A stretch of DNA of 64,000 nucleotides from Nocardia colli (GCF_008704205.1 NZ_VXLC01000003.1:1046131-1110130); one strand, 5' to 3'; shown: positions 26,309 to 35,860, numbered from the stretch's first letter. The notes: generated by a model from the sequence alone, not told the origin. Made by a program: numbers and translations.

Positions 26309-26785
26309 TCAGGCCGAGCAGGTGGGAGCGGCAGGCTTCGGCGCGTTCCAGTCGTTGGCGGCGACCCAGTGGAACACGGCCAGCCGCCGGTCGATATAGC
26401 GTTGCAGTCCTGCGGTGGTGCCGCAGTCCGGCGCCAGATTTCCCGGCTTGTAGTACTTGGTGATCAGCTCTTTCAGTTTTCCGTTATAGGCGTCCTCCTG
26501 CTCACACGTCGCCTTGCGGGTGTCGTGGATGAACGCGGGATTCTGAAAGAGTTCGGCACGGGTTTCGCTGTGCACCGGTTTCTCGAAGATGGCCGGCGAT
26601 AACTCCAGCCATTCGCCGACCTCCTGATACCAGCGGTCGTCGTGCTCCTTACCGTCGCAAATCTGCTGCGCGACCTCCGGCGCGACACCGAACAGCGAAT
26701 CATCGGCCCGAGCTGGGGATCCGGGCAGCAGCGCCGTGGCGGCCAGCGCACACGTCACCACCCCGGTTTTAGGTGAGAATTTCAA
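26309..26785 (-). CDS. Small secreted protein of unknown function
   Basis: 158 residues from TTG 26785, preceded by GGAGGG at 8 nt. That start gives a clean signal peptide, MKFSPKTGVVTCALAATAL, then PGSPARADDS with an Ala-x-Ala cleavage site. The GTG at 26818 has only a weak site. The mature part of about 130 residues is rich in charged and aromatic residues (DDRWYQEVGEWLELSP, WVAANDWNAPKP). It has four Cys that could form disulfides. No family was recognised. It is divergent from the 5'-nucleotidase lipoprotein. Confidence 0.72.
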   Translation of the reverse strand: MKFSPKTGVVTCALAATALLPGSPARADDSLFGVAPEVAQQICDGKEHDDRWYQEVGEWLELSPAIFEKPVHSETRAELFQNPAFIHDTRKATCEQEDAYNGKLKELITKYYKPGNLAPDCGTTAGLQRYIDRRLAVFHWVAANDWNAPKPAAPTCSA

Positions 26786-26913
26786 AGAACGAGCCCTCCA
26801 TGTGGTCGTGAATTTCACATGCCTGTCCCTTTGACTAGGCAGTATGTCACTCACCCGGCCGCAGAACGGGTTTCCCGCTGACAGCGGCGGGCCGTGCGTG
26901 GGACAGTCTGTGC

Positions 26914-28617
26914 ATGAACGCGCGCCGCCGCCTTGCCGCTGTTGTTGCCGGAATCGTCAGCGTCGTCTTGGTCGCGGGCTGCGGCACCGCGAACGACAAG
27001 GGCAGCGGTCCGACGACCTCGACCGTGGCGGGGGTCATCCCGCTCATCTCGACGAACGATCTGCGCGCGGCGAAGCCCGACGAGGTGCACCTGTTCGGGC
27101 TCAACGATCTGCACGGCAACCTCGAACCGCCGGCCGGCTCGACCGGGAAGGTGTCCGGCTACGACGCGGGCGGCGCGGCCTACCTGGCGACGCATCTGGC
27201 GCGGCTGAAGGCGGCCTATCCGGCCAGCGCGATCGTCGCGGCGGGCGACGACATCGGCGCCAGTCCGCTGGTGTCCGGGCTCTTCCACGACGAGCCGACC
27301 ATCACGTTCATGAACAACATCGGGGTCGCCGCCTCCTCGGTCGGCAACCACGAATTCGACCACGGCGTAATGGAATTGGCGCGGCTCCAGCAGGGCGGCT
27401 GCGCGCCGGACGGTTGTTCGCCGGGCGAGCCGTTCACCGGGGCCGAGTTCCCGTACCTCGCCGCGAACGTCACCGATGCCGAGGGCAAGCTGCCGCCGTC
27501 GCTGAAGCCGTGGACCATCGTGCAGGTCGGCGGCCACAAGATCGGCCTGGTCGGCACGGTCACCCCCGATACCGTGAATCTCGTTTTCCCCGAGGGCATT
27601 CGAGGATTCACCTTCGGTGACGAGGCGGCGGCGATCAACCACTACGTCCCGGAGATGAAGGCCGCGGGCGCCGAGACGGTGGTCGCGCTGATGCACGACG
27701 GCGGCAGCCAGCGCGCCGCCGCCGGCGCGCAGGTCGACTACAACGGCTGCGCCGACATCACGCCGAACGTCACCGACCTCGCCAAGCGCGTCGACCCGGC
27801 GGTGAAGGCGCTCTTCACCGCGCACAGCCATCAGTCCTACGTGTGCACCATCGACGGCAAGTCGGTCACCCAGGCGGCCTCCTACGGCCGGTTGATCACC
27901 GACCTGACGCTCAGCTTCACCCCCGACGGCGTGCAGGCCTCGGCGGTCAATCGCGTGGTGACCCGCGACGTCACGCCCGACGCGTCCGCCACCGCCCTGG
28001 TGAACTTCTACACCGAGCAGGCCCGCCCGCGCACCGCCCGGGTGGTCGGCGCGGCCGCCGCGACGCTGCCGCACGATCCGGACGCCACCGGCGTCTCGCC
28101 GCTCGGCAACGTCATCGCCGACTCGATGCTCGCGGCCACCGCCGGGCCGGTGCCCGCGGTAGCGGCGTTCATGAACCCGGGCGGCGTCCGCGCCGACATC
28201 AAGGCCGGGCCGGTCACCTACGGCGACATCTACACGGTCCAGCCGTTCGGCAATCAGGTCGTCACCCTCACCCTGACCGGCCAGCAGGTCCTGCGCCTGC
28301 TCGAACAGCAGTGGGACAACGCCAGCAAGCCCGCGATGCTGTCCCCCGCGGGCATCACCTACGCCTACTCGGACTCAGCGCCCAAGGGCGCCAAGGTGAT
28401 CGGCGACAGCGTCCGCATCGCGGGCCAGCCGCTGAACCCGACCGCCACCTACCGGATCACCACCAACAGCTTCCTCGCGTCCGGCGGCGACGGCTTCACC
28501 GTCTTCATCCAGGGCACCGACAACGTCCCCGGGCCCACCGATCTGGTCGCCTTCGAGGCCCTCTTCCGGGACAAGTCACCGGTCCAGCTGCCGCCCGCCC
28601 GGGTGGAGAAGCGATAA
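26914..28617 (+). CDS. 5'-nucleotidase/2',3'-cyclic phosphodiesterase-type lipoprotein
   Basis: 567 residues. The signal peptide has lipobox VAGC. The N-terminal metallophosphoesterase domain shows HLFGLNDLHGNLEP, AGDDIGASP, GNHEFDHG, LMHDGG and TAHSHQSYV, i.e. the D-x-H, GD, GNHE and GHxH-type ligands for two metals. The C-terminal 5'-nucleotidase domain has FMNPGGVRADI, YGDIYTVQPFGNQ and TNSFLASGGDGF. It should hydrolyse extracellular nucleotides at the cell surface for nucleoside and phosphate salvage. The ribosome site before ATG 26914 is weak. It is monocistronic. Confidence 0.92.
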   Translation: MNARRRLAAVVAGIVSVVLVAGCGTANDKGSGPTTSTVAGVIPLISTNDLRAAKPDEVHLFGLNDLHGNLEPPAGSTGKVSGYDAGGAAYLATHLARLKAAYPASAIVAAGDDIGASPLVSGLFHDEPTITFMNNIGVAASSVGNHEFDHGVMELARLQQGGCAPDGCSPGEPFTGAEFPYLAANVTDAEGKLPPSLKPWTIVQVGGHKIGLVGTVTPDTVNLVFPEGIRGFTFGDEAAAINHYVPEMKAAGAETVVALMHDGGSQRAAAGAQVDYNGCADITPNVTDLAKRVDPAVKALFTAHSHQSYVCTIDGKSVTQAASYGRLITDLTLSFTPDGVQASAVNRVVTRDVTPDASATALVNFYTEQARPRTARVVGAAAATLPHDPDATGVSPLGNVIADSMLAATAGPVPAVAAFMNPGGVRADIKAGPVTYGDIYTVQPFGNQVVTLTLTGQQVLRLLEQQWDNASKPAMLSPAGITYAYSDSAPKGAKVIGDSVRIAGQPLNPTATYRITTNSFLASGGDGFTVFIQGTDNVPGPTDLVAFEALFRDKSPVQLPPARVEKR

Positions 28618-28931
28618 CTGTTCGGTAGCCCAACTTAATTGGACAATTGACCAGTACTGGGATATCTGGAAATTGTTGTAACACTTACCCTTTGACCTGC
28701 GCCGATGGGTGACCAGTCCCACAACGTGATCCAGCCCGGAACGCTTGCCGGAGTTGATCTGGACCCATTACTGTTTCGCATAAGTCAGGACGAAGGGGTT
28801 CCTACTTTCGGCCCGATCGCTGTTACCGCGTCAGGTCTGCGTCTCGCGGCCGAACCTTATCTCCGCATTCACCGTTGCATGCCGGATGACTTGTGCGACA
28901 ACACGGTTCGAATGAACAGCAGGAGAGGGCG
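28618..28931. other. Intergenic region upstream of the acyl-CoA reductase-like gene
   Basis: 314 bp, locally AT-richer than its flanks. The palindrome CCAGTACTGG is at 28651-28660, and CCAA/TTGG flank a short AT core at 28629-28641. These are candidate regulator sites for the downstream gene. An 81-codon frame at 28705-28950 overlaps the next gene's start and is not supported as a gene. Confidence 0.45.
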
Positions 28932-30944
28932 ATGGCTACTTACATCGTGACGGGCGGTACCGGATTCTTGGGCCGGCGGGTCGTTCAGGAGCTCCTGGAC
29001 CGGGAGCCCGACGCCGTCATTCATGTCCTGGTGCGCGAAGAGTCGTTGCAGAAGTTCGCCGACCTGGCCACCGGATGGGACGGCGGCGAGCGGGTGTTCT
29101 CGCTGGTCGGCGACCTCACCGCGGACGGGCTCGGCCTGACCAGGGAGGCGCCGCGGGCCGACCACGTGATCCACCTCGGCGCGGTCTACGACATGACCGC
29201 CGACGAGGAGACCGCGCACGCGGCCAATGTCGCGGGCACCCGGTCGGTACTCGGCCTGGCGCGCTCGATCGGCGCTGTGCTGCACCATGTTTCGTCGGTC
29301 GCGGTGGCCGGCGACCACAAGGGCAAGTTCTTCGAGGAGGACTTCGACCTCGGCCAGCAGCTCACCTCGCCGTACCACCGGACCAAGTTCGCGGCGGAAA
29401 AGCTCGTCCGTGAATCGCGCGGCGTGCGCTGGCGGGTCTATCGGCCCGCGATCGTGGTCGGCGACTCGCGCACCGGCGAGATGGACAAGATCGACGGCCC
29501 GTACTACTTCTTCTCCGCGATCGCCAAGCTCGCCGCGCTGCCTGCCGAGCTGCCGATGCCGCTGCCCGATCTCGGCGCGACCAACATCGTGCCGGTCGAC
29601 TACGTGGCCGCCGCGATGGCCGCGCTGGTGCGCAGGCCCGGCCTGGACGGGCGCACCTTCCACCTGGTGAACCCCGAGCCGCAGCCGTTCAGCGACGTGT
29701 ACGGGGCGCTCGCCACGGCCGCCGGTGCGCCCGCCGGAATCGGCGTCGTGCCGCTCAGCGCTCGCGCGCTCAGCGGACTGTCGCACCTGCCCGGAGTTCC
29801 GGCCGTGCGCGATTTCCTGTTGGAGCAGTTGGGGATTCCCGCTGCCGTCGCTCCGCACACCTCGTTCGCGGCGGAGTTCATCTCCGACTCGACCCGGGCG
29901 CAGCTGCGCGGCACCGGCCTGTCCGTGCCGTCGTTCGACAGTTACGCCGGACAGCTGTGGCAGTACTGGCGTGCGCACCTCGACACGCATCGCGGGCAGC
30001 CCGCGGTGTCCGACGAGCCGCTCGACGGGCGGATCGTGCTGATCACCGGCGCGTCGTCGGGCATCGGCCTGGCCACCGCGCACGCGGTCGCCCGGCGCGG
30101 CGCCACCGTGCTGATGGTGGCCCGCGGCAAGGACGATCTGGCCGACGCGGCCGATTCGGTGCGCGCGGAAGGCGGTGTGGCCTATGACTATCCGTGCGAC
30201 ATCACCGACGCGGACGGCGTCGAGACGCTGGTGCAGACCATCCTCACCGAGCACGGCCACGTCGACTACCTGGTGAACAACGCGGGCCGATCGATTCGCC
30301 GTTCGGTGCTGAACTCCACCGACCGCATGCACGATTTCGAGCGGACGATGGCGGTCAACTACTTCGGCGCGGTCCGGTTGATCCTGGCGCTGCTGCCCTC
30401 GATGCGGGCCCGGCGCTTCGGCCATGTCGTCAACATCTCCTCGATCGCGGTGCAGACCAAGGTGCCCCGGTTCGCCGCGTACGTGGCGAGCAAGTCGGCG
30501 CTGGACAACTTCAGCGAGATCGCCGCGGTCGAAAACCGGGACGTGGGCATCACTTTCACCTCGGTGCGGATGCCGCTGGTGCGCACCCCGATGATCGCGC
30601 CGACCGATCTCTACAAGTCGCTGCCGGTGCCGGACCCGGATCAGGCCGCCACCATCGTGGTGCGCGCCCTGGAGGACCGCCCGCACCGAATCGACACTCC
30701 GGTCGGCACTTTCGCCCAGGCCGTCGATCTGCTGATGCCCTCGGTCAAACGCTCGATCCTGCACCAAGGCTTCCGCATTTTCGGCGAATCCACTGCGGCA
30801 CAAGGCAAGAAGCCGTCAACCAAGCCAACCGGCACCTCAGGCCGCAGCCCGTTGACCGTACTCGCCCCCGTCCTCATGCCACTGATGTCCATGCCCCGCC
30901 CCGCAGCACGCGTAGCCAGGGTGGTCCCCGGCTTACAGTGGTAG
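28932..30944 (+). CDS. Two-domain SDR protein, fatty acyl-CoA reductase (AcrA1)-like
   Basis: 670 residues made of two dehydrogenase units. The N-terminal extended SDR/FAR domain (1-370) has VTGGTGFLGRRV, HLGAVYDMTADEE, Tyr/Lys in SPYHRTKFAAEKL and the NIVPVDYVA segment. The C-terminal classical SDR (about 375-640) has LITGASSGIGLA, VNNAGRS, NISSIAVQ and YVASKSAL. This architecture and length match mycobacterial AcrA1 (Rv3391 type), linked to reducing acyl-CoA to aldehyde or alcohol for wax or lipid synthesis. ATG 28932 follows AGGAGAGGG. Both catalytic Tyr-Lys pairs seem intact. Substrate is inferred from family only. Confidence 0.86.
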   Translation: MATYIVTGGTGFLGRRVVQELLDREPDAVIHVLVREESLQKFADLATGWDGGERVFSLVGDLTADGLGLTREAPRADHVIHLGAVYDMTADEETAHAANVAGTRSVLGLARSIGAVLHHVSSVAVAGDHKGKFFEEDFDLGQQLTSPYHRTKFAAEKLVRESRGVRWRVYRPAIVVGDSRTGEMDKIDGPYYFFSAIAKLAALPAELPMPLPDLGATNIVPVDYVAAAMAALVRRPGLDGRTFHLVNPEPQPFSDVYGALATAAGAPAGIGVVPLSARALSGLSHLPGVPAVRDFLLEQLGIPAAVAPHTSFAAEFISDSTRAQLRGTGLSVPSFDSYAGQLWQYWRAHLDTHRGQPAVSDEPLDGRIVLITGASSGIGLATAHAVARRGATVLMVARGKDDLADAADSVRAEGGVAYDYPCDITDADGVETLVQTILTEHGHVDYLVNNAGRSIRRSVLNSTDRMHDFERTMAVNYFGAVRLILALLPSMRARRFGHVVNISSIAVQTKVPRFAAYVASKSALDNFSEIAAVENRDVGITFTSVRMPLVRTPMIAPTDLYKSLPVPDPDQAATIVVRALEDRPHRIDTPVGTFAQAVDLLMPSVKRSILHQGFRIFGESTAAQGKKPSTKPTGTSGRSPLTVLAPVLMPLMSMPRPAARVARVVPGLQW

Positions 30945-30984
30945 CACCCCGCGCACCGTTTCGCCCGCCGCGCATAGCCTCGCC

Positions 30985-31022
30985 CGCCGCGCACAAATCA
31001 GCTAACGATTTCGTGCGCGGCG
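30985..31022. terminator. GC-rich inverted repeat after the reductase gene
   Basis: CGCCGCGCACAAATC (30985-30999) pairs with GATTTCGTGCGCGGCG (31007-31022) with one bulged C and a 7-nt loop. It lies between two convergent genes. A partial copy of the left arm, CGCCCGCCGCGCA, occurs at 30962-30974 and again at 30981-30993, so the region is also a short direct repeat. Confidence 0.6.
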
Positions 31023-31066
31023 GAGCAAACTGTGCGCGGCAGGCGGGTTTTGCGGTGCGCGAGTAG

Positions 31067-31285
31067 TCAGATTCGCGCGTGGTTGGGCGGGACGATATCG
31101 GGGTAGCGGCCGTGGATTCGGGCTATGCAGTGGCGTACGGTGTGCAGTTCGGCGTGGAGTTCACGCAGCCGCTGGGTCTGGTAAGTCCTTTCGGCGGTAT
31201 TGATGGCACGCGCGAGGGTGCGTGCGTGTGCGGCAAGCAAGTCCAGAAATACCCGGGCTTGTGCGATGTCGGAATCATCGGACAT
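31067..31285 (-). CDS. Small hypothetical protein
   Basis: 72 residues, probably all alpha-helical (SDIAQARVFLDLLAAHARTL followed by a second charged helix with regular Arg/Glu spacing). It has no signal peptide or metal motif. No good ribosome site precedes ATG 31285. It is kept because it is in an otherwise empty stretch, has helical composition rather than the Arg/Pro-rich look of shadow frames, and ends next to a terminator-like repeat. No function can be given. Confidence 0.45.
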   Translation of the reverse strand: MSDDSDIAQARVFLDLLAAHARTLARAINTAERTYQTQRLRELHAELHTVRHCIARIHGRYPDIVPPNHARI

Positions 31286-31497
31286 TCGCTGTTCTTAGCA
31301 CGGGCGCCGACCCCGCACCACTCGAACTGTGCGCGTTCCACGGGATTTCGCCGCAGCGTATCCGAATCGAAAAGGACCACGGTTGTTTCAGAGAAATTCG
31401 TGGTGCGCGCGCACAATTCGACAGCGGCGGACCTGAACGGCCGGCGACGGGGGCCGACTGCCTGCCGACCCCCGTCGCGGATTCCCCGGCCGGAGAA

Positions 31498-32154
31498 CTA
31501 CACCCGGCTCGCGACCAACTCGGCCGCGGGCCACATGGCCCAGGCGTAGTTGGAATGCTGGGTCGGATCGCCGCCGCCGGTGCACACCGGATCCCCGGCC
31601 GTGCAGTAGTTTCCGGTGCGCCACGCGTACAGATCCGGCACGTTCCAGCCGGTCAGCCGCATCGGATCACCGAACAACAGCACTGCCGCGACGCGTGATT
31701 CCAGGTCGGCCGGCAAAGTGCTGATGCCACCGAGCGCCGTCACCGCGCCGGTGCCGAGCACGCCGTGCGTGACGACCGCGCCCTGCGAATAGCCGACCAG
31801 GACGAACCGCTGGTCCGGGCAGGCCGCCGCCTGCCACAGGACGTGCGCGGTCATGTCCTGGGTGCCGCGACTGATCGACCCTGGATCCAGCAGGTCCGCA
31901 GGATAATTGACGCGGTAGGCGACCGTGCTCACCGGAAGCCGGTGCAGCAGTGTGCCGTAGAGCGGGTCGCCGGCCACCGCGCCGAGGTACCCGGGTTCCT
32001 GGGTGCCCCTGGCGACTACGACATCGACGGCCGCGCACGGCGCGGCCAGCGCGGGCAATCCTGTCGTCGCTCCGAATCCCGCGACGAGCAGTAGCACCAC
32101 GAATGCTTGCACTACCCGCCACTTCTCGAAATGAATTACCTTCCGGTCTGCCAT
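31498..32154 (-). CDS. Secreted cutinase-family esterase
   Basis: 218 residues. An N-terminal signal (VVQAFVVLLLVAGFGATTGL, cleaved after PALA) leads to a mature protein starting APCAAVDVVVARGTQEPG. That start includes the first disulfide Cys and the oxyanion-side segment of cutinases. The nucleophile is in VGYSQGAVV. The Asp and His of the triad fit GDPVCTGGGD and QHSNYAW. Cutinase-like proteins of Mycobacteriales hydrolyse lipid esters outside the cell. ATG 32154 is chosen because GGTGATC, an extended Shine-Dalgarno match, precedes it. It is monocistronic. Confidence 0.9.
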   Translation of the reverse strand: MADRKVIHFEKWRVVQAFVVLLLVAGFGATTGLPALAAPCAAVDVVVARGTQEPGYLGAVAGDPLYGTLLHRLPVSTVAYRVNYPADLLDPGSISRGTQDMTAHVLWQAAACPDQRFVLVGYSQGAVVTHGVLGTGAVTALGGISTLPADLESRVAAVLLFGDPMRLTGWNVPDLYAWRTGNYCTAGDPVCTGGGDPTQHSNYAWAMWPAAELVASRV

Positions 32155-32317
32155 TGTGATCACCCGCTCACGCCGTTGTGAGAAGCCGAATGACACTTGT
32201 CAGGGACAAGTGCCACTCGGCTATATCTGCGAAGGTAAGAACGGCGGAGCAGGCCGTCAAGCAAAACGACCCGAACGATGCGTAGTCAGCGCCGAATCGT
32301 GTCCTGGCGTACCTTTT

Positions 32318-33373
32318 CTATGGCACGAGAACCGCTGCGCCCGTGAAACGTCCGTGCGCGAGGTCGGCGAGGGCCTGATTTGCCATCCCCAAGGAGTACC
32401 CACGGGTGGTGACTTCTATGCGATGTTCGCCTGCGAGAGTGAGAAATTCACGGGCATCGGTGCGGGTGTTCGAGGTGACCGAGCGAATTTCCCGCTCCTG
32501 GAACAGATGCCGCTGGTAATTCAGCGCGGGGATGTCGCTGAGGTGAATACCCGCGATGGCCAGGATGCCGCCGCGATCCAGCGCCTCCAGCGCGGGCGGC
32601 ACGAGCGTGCCGACGGGGGCGAACAAGATCGCCGAATCCAGTTGCACCGGAGGCAGATCCGCCGCGCCCTGCACCGAGCTGGCGCCGAGTTCGCGGGCCA
32701 GCTCCTGTGCGGCCGGGTCGCGGGTCATCACGTGCAGTTCCGCGCCGCGGGCCAGCGCGACCTGCGCGGCGATGTGCGCGCTGCCGCCGAAGCCGTACAG
32801 GCCGAGGCGTCCGCCGGGCGGCAGCTCGGCCCGTTGCAGCGCGCGGTAGCCGATGATGCCCGCGCACAGCAGCGGCGCAAGTTCGTTGTCCGCGTAGCCA
32901 TCCGGTAGCCGGAGCGCGTACGCAGCCGGGACGGTGGCGAATTCGGCGTATCCGCCGTCGGCGTCCCAGCCGGTGTATGCCGAACGGGGACAGAGATTTT
33001 CCGCGCCGCGCAGGCAGAACTTGCAGGCGCCGCAGGTGTGCCGGAGCCACGCGATGCCGACCCGGTCGCCGACGGCGAATTCCTCGGTGAAGCGCGCGTC
33101 CTCCGCGACCGCGCCGACCGCCGAGCCGACGGCGACCACTTCGCCGACCACCTCGTGTCCCGGCACCACGCCCGCGCGATGCACCGGCAAGTCCCCCTCG
33201 GCCACATGCAGATCGGTTCGGCACACACCGCAGGCCAGCACGCGCACGAGTAACTCGTCGGCGGCGGGTTCGGGCACCGGTTCGCGCACCTGATCCAGCG
33301 GCGCTTCATCGATCGGCCCGGGCCGGCGCACCCGCCAGCCGGTCATCGATGCGGTCCGGGCAACCTCGTTCAT
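32318..33373 (-). CDS. Zinc-dependent alcohol dehydrogenase
   Basis: 351 residues, MDR superfamily. Catalytic zinc ligands are in [11 protein letters not shown] and PGHEVVGEV. The structural zinc lobe is [15 protein letters not shown] with four Cys. The NAD(P)-binding loop is [37 protein letters not shown] is typical of the AdhA-type subgroup acting on primary alcohols and aldehydes. ATG 33373 is preceded by GAGGGGA. It is divergent from the TetR regulator, whose tandem palindromes lie in the shared 166-bp promoter region, so it is likely a target of that regulator. Confidence 0.9.
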   Translation of the reverse strand: MNEVARTASMTGWRVRRPGPIDEAPLDQVREPVPEPAADELLVRVLACGVCRTDLHVAEGDLPVHRAGVVPGHEVVGEVVAVGSAVGAVAEDARFTEEFAVGDRVGIAWLRHTCGACKFCLRGAENLCPRSAYTGWDADGGYAEFATVPAAYALRLPDGYADNELAPLLCAGIIGYRALQRAELPPGGRLGLYGFGGSAHIAAQVALARGAELHVMTRDPAAQELARELGASSVQGAADLPPVQLDSAILFAPVGTLVPPALEALDRGGILAIAGIHLSDIPALNYQRHLFQEREIRSVTSNTRTDAREFLTLAGEHRIEVTTRGYSLGMANQALADLAHGRFTGAAVLVP

Positions 33374-33464
33374 ACCGATCTCCCCTCGTGGTCAGGATGC
33401 ACGGTCGTATCGAGCTGCGCCCACCCTACTCGTCCGATTTCGCCACGTCACAGCTCCGCTTCTG

Positions 33465-33495
33465 ATACATTTATGTATTGAATACATTTCTGTAT
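33465..33495. promoter_or_regulatory. Tandem palindromic operator, probably for the TetR regulator
   Basis: Two near-identical 14-bp palindromes, ATACATTTATGTAT (33465-33478) and ATACATTTCTGTAT (33482-33495), are separated by 3 bp, giving a 17-bp period. They lie 45 bp upstream of the tetR start and about 90 bp upstream of the divergent alcohol dehydrogenase. The AT-rich block stands out sharply from the GC-rich surroundings. Such paired sites are typical for cooperative dimers of TetR-family repressors. Confidence 0.72.
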
Positions 33496-33539
33496 CCAGT
33501 TGGCCGGCACTCCGTCGGCCGCGCCCGAGGAGGTGCCCG

Positions 33540-34178
33540 TTGGCGTCGTCCGCCGAAGCGAAGACCTCGGCAACCCGGGTCACCCGCCGCCGCGCCGAGA
33601 CCAGGGATCGGCTGCTCACCGCCGCGTACGAGGCGTTCGCCGAGGAAGGCTTCGGCAAGGCCACCGTGGAACGGGTCTGTGAGCGGGCCGGATTCACCCG
33701 CGGCGCGTTCTACTCCAATTTCGGCTCGCTCGACGAGCTGTTCCTGGCCATGTGGGAGCAGCGCTCGGCGGCCATGCTCGCCGACGTGCAACGCATGCTC
33801 GACGAGATCCCGGTCGGCACCGACGACGTGCGCACCTCGATCGAACGCCTGGAACGCGCGGTACCCGTCGATGAGGGCTGGTACCGGATCACCGCCGAGT
33901 TCACCACGCACGCGTTGCGCAATCCCGGGCTGCGCCGGGTGATGGCCGCGCGCGAGGAGGCGATCGTGAACGCCCTCATGCCGGCCGTCGTCGCCGGGCT
34001 GGCCCGGGTCGGGCGCACCGTGCCCGACCCGGAGGCGCTCGGGCAGGCACTGGTCGCGGTGCACGACGGCACCAGCGTGCAGGTGCTGATGGAACCGCGC
34101 AGCCGGGTCGCGCGGCGTCGGCGCACCGACCTCATCTATCACGTCGTGCTGGCCTACAGCACCGAAACCAAAGGATGA
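33540..34178 (+). CDS. TetR/AcrR-family transcriptional regulator
   Basis: 212 residues from TTG 33540, preceded by GAGGAGGTG. The N-terminal TetR helix-turn-helix spans RDRLLTAAYEAFAEEGFGKA and VERVCERAGFTRGAFYSNFG, ending in the F-Y-x-x-F motif. The C-terminal ligand domain is all helical and not family-specific. It is divergent from the alcohol dehydrogenase, and its stop overlaps the start region of the FAD dehydrogenase. It likely represses both units through the tandem palindromes at 33465-33495. The inducer is unknown; a lipophilic alcohol, ketone or steroid is plausible from the neighbours. Confidence 0.9.
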   Translation: MASSAEAKTSATRVTRRRAETRDRLLTAAYEAFAEEGFGKATVERVCERAGFTRGAFYSNFGSLDELFLAMWEQRSAAMLADVQRMLDEIPVGTDDVRTSIERLERAVPVDEGWYRITAEFTTHALRNPGLRRVMAAREEAIVNALMPAVVAGLARVGRTVPDPEALGQALVAVHDGTSVQVLMEPRSRVARRRRTDLIYHVVLAYSTETKG

Positions 34179-34180
34179 AC

Positions 34181-35860
34181 ATGTCCGATCCCGCATTCGC
34201 CGAGCAGGCAGATGTCATCGTCGTCGGCGCTGGGCTGGCCGGCCTGGTCGCGACCCACGAGCTGGTCAAGGCGGGCCGCAAGGTGCTCGTGCTCGATCAG
34301 GAGAACCGCAACAACCTCGGCGGGCAAGCCTTTTGGTCGCTCGGCGGACTGTTCATGGTGGACACGCCCGAACAGCGGCGGCTCGGCATCAAGGACTCCT
34401 ACGACCTGGCGTTGCAGGATTGGCTCGGCTCCGCCGGTTTCGACCGCGACGACGAGGACCTGTGGGGCCGGCAGTGGGCCGAGGCGTACGTGCGCTTCGC
34501 GACCGACGAGAAGCGCGACTACCTGCACGAGCTCGGGCTGCGGGTGACGCCGCTGATCAGCTGGGCCGAGCGCGGCGGGAGTTTCGCGGACGGGCACGGT
34601 AATTCGGTGCCGCGCTTCCATCTCACCTGGGGCACCGGGCCCGAGGTGGTACGGGTGTTCGCCGAGCCGGTGCTGGAGGGTGAGCGAAAGGGGCTCGTCG
34701 GCTTCGGTTTCCGGCATCGGGTCGACGAACTGATCGTCGAGGACGACGCGGTGGTCGGCGTACGCGGCAGTGTCCTGGAAGAGACCGATCTCAAGCGCGG
34801 CAAGGCGTCGTCGCGAAACATCGTCGGCGAGTTCGAGTTCCGGGCGAAGGCGGTGATCGTCACCTCCGGCGGCATCGGCCATAACCACGAGCTGATCCGC
34901 CGCAATTGGCCCACCGAGCGGCTCGGCAAGTGCCCCGAGACGATGATCTCCGGCGTGCCCGCGCACGTGGACGGGCGGATGCTCGGCATCACCGAGTCCG
35001 CCGGCGGGGCCATCGTGAACCGGGATCGCATGTGGCACTACACCGAAGGCATCAACAACTGGGATTCGATCTGGCCCGATCACGGCATCCGGATCATCCC
35101 CGGCCCGTCCTCGCTGTGGTTCGACGCGAACGGAAAGCGGTTGCCCGCACCGTGTTTCCCCGGTTTCGACACCATGTCCACGATGAAGGAGATCCTGGCC
35201 ACCGGCTACGACTACTCCTGGTTCGTGCTCACCCAGTCGATCATCGAGAAGGAGTTCGCGCTCTCGGGTTCCGAGCAGAACCCCGACATCACCGGCAAGG
35301 ACCTGAAATTCACGCTCAAGAGCCGGTTGGCCAAGGGCGCGCCGGGTCCGGTGGAGGCGTTCAAGCAGCACGGCGTGGATTTCGTGGTCGCGGACAACCT
35401 GCGCGAGCTGGTCGCCGGGATGAACAAGATCGCGCGCGGCCCGCAGCTCGACCACGACGCGCTGGAACGCCAGATCGTCGCCAGGGACCGGGATGTGGCG
35501 AACAAGTACTCCAAGGACAGCCAACTGATGGCGATCACCAACGCGCGCCAGTTCCTCGGCGACAAGGTGAGCCGGGTGGCCAAGCCGCACCGCATCCTCG
35601 ACCCGGCGGCCGGTCCGCTCATCGCGGTGCGATTGAACATCCTCACCCGAAAGACGTTGGGCGGCTTGCAGACCAACCTCGACTCGCAGGTGATGCGCCC
35701 GGACGGCACCGCGTTCCCCGGCCTCTACGCTGCGGGCGAGGTGGCCGGGTTCGGCGGCGGCGGGGTGCACGGATACAACGCACTGGAGGGCACCTTCCTC
35801 GGCGGGTGCATCTTCTCCGGGCGTGCGGCAGGTAAGGCGCTGGGCGCGAAACTCCGTTAG
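34181..35860 (+). CDS. FAD-binding dehydrogenase (fumarate reductase/ketosteroid dehydrogenase fold)
   Basis: 559 residues. The N-terminal dinucleotide site is VIVVGAGLAGLVATHEL with VLVLDQE. NNLGGQAFWSLGGL is the FAD-contacting loop. The C-terminal GLYAAGEVAGFGGGGVHGYN and GTFLGGCIFSGRAAG close the flavin site. It resembles the mycobacterial FAD-binding dehydrogenase group (Rv0785-like), related to 3-ketosteroid dehydrogenases and flavocytochrome c, whose substrates are mostly unknown. ATG 34181 has AAAGGA upstream; ATG 34175 overlaps the tetR stop but has no spacing for a ribosome site. It is co-transcribed with tetR and convergent with the expansin-like gene, overlapping its stop by 4 bp. 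Confidence 0.87.
   Translation: MSDPAFAEQADVIVVGAGLAGLVATHELVKAGRKVLVLDQENRNNLGGQAFWSLGGLFMVDTPEQRRLGIKDSYDLALQDWLGSAGFDRDDEDLWGRQWAEAYVRFATDEKRDYLHELGLRVTPLISWAERGGSFADGHGNSVPRFHLTWGTGPEVVRVFAEPVLEGERKGLVGFGFRHRVDELIVEDDAVVGVRGSVLEETDLKRGKASSRNIVGEFEFRAKAVIVTSGGIGHNHELIRRNWPTERLGKCPETMISGVPAHVDGRMLGITESAGGAIVNRDRMWHYTEGINNWDSIWPDHGIRIIPGPSSLWFDANGKRLPAPCFPGFDTMSTMKEILATGYDYSWFVLTQSIIEKEFALSGSEQNPDITGKDLKFTLKSRLAKGAPGPVEAFKQHGVDFVVADNLRELVAGMNKIARGPQLDHDALERQIVARDRDVANKYSKDSQLMAITNARQFLGDKVSRVAKPHRILDPAAGPLIAVRLNILTRKTLGGLQTNLDSQVMRPDGTAFPGLYAAGEVAGFGGGGVHGYNALEGTFLGGCIFSGRAAGKALGAKLR

Noticed and set aside
28705..28950. 81-codon frame before the acyl-CoA reductase-like gene
   Set aside because: It runs past the well-supported start at 28932, has no ribosome site, and matches no family.
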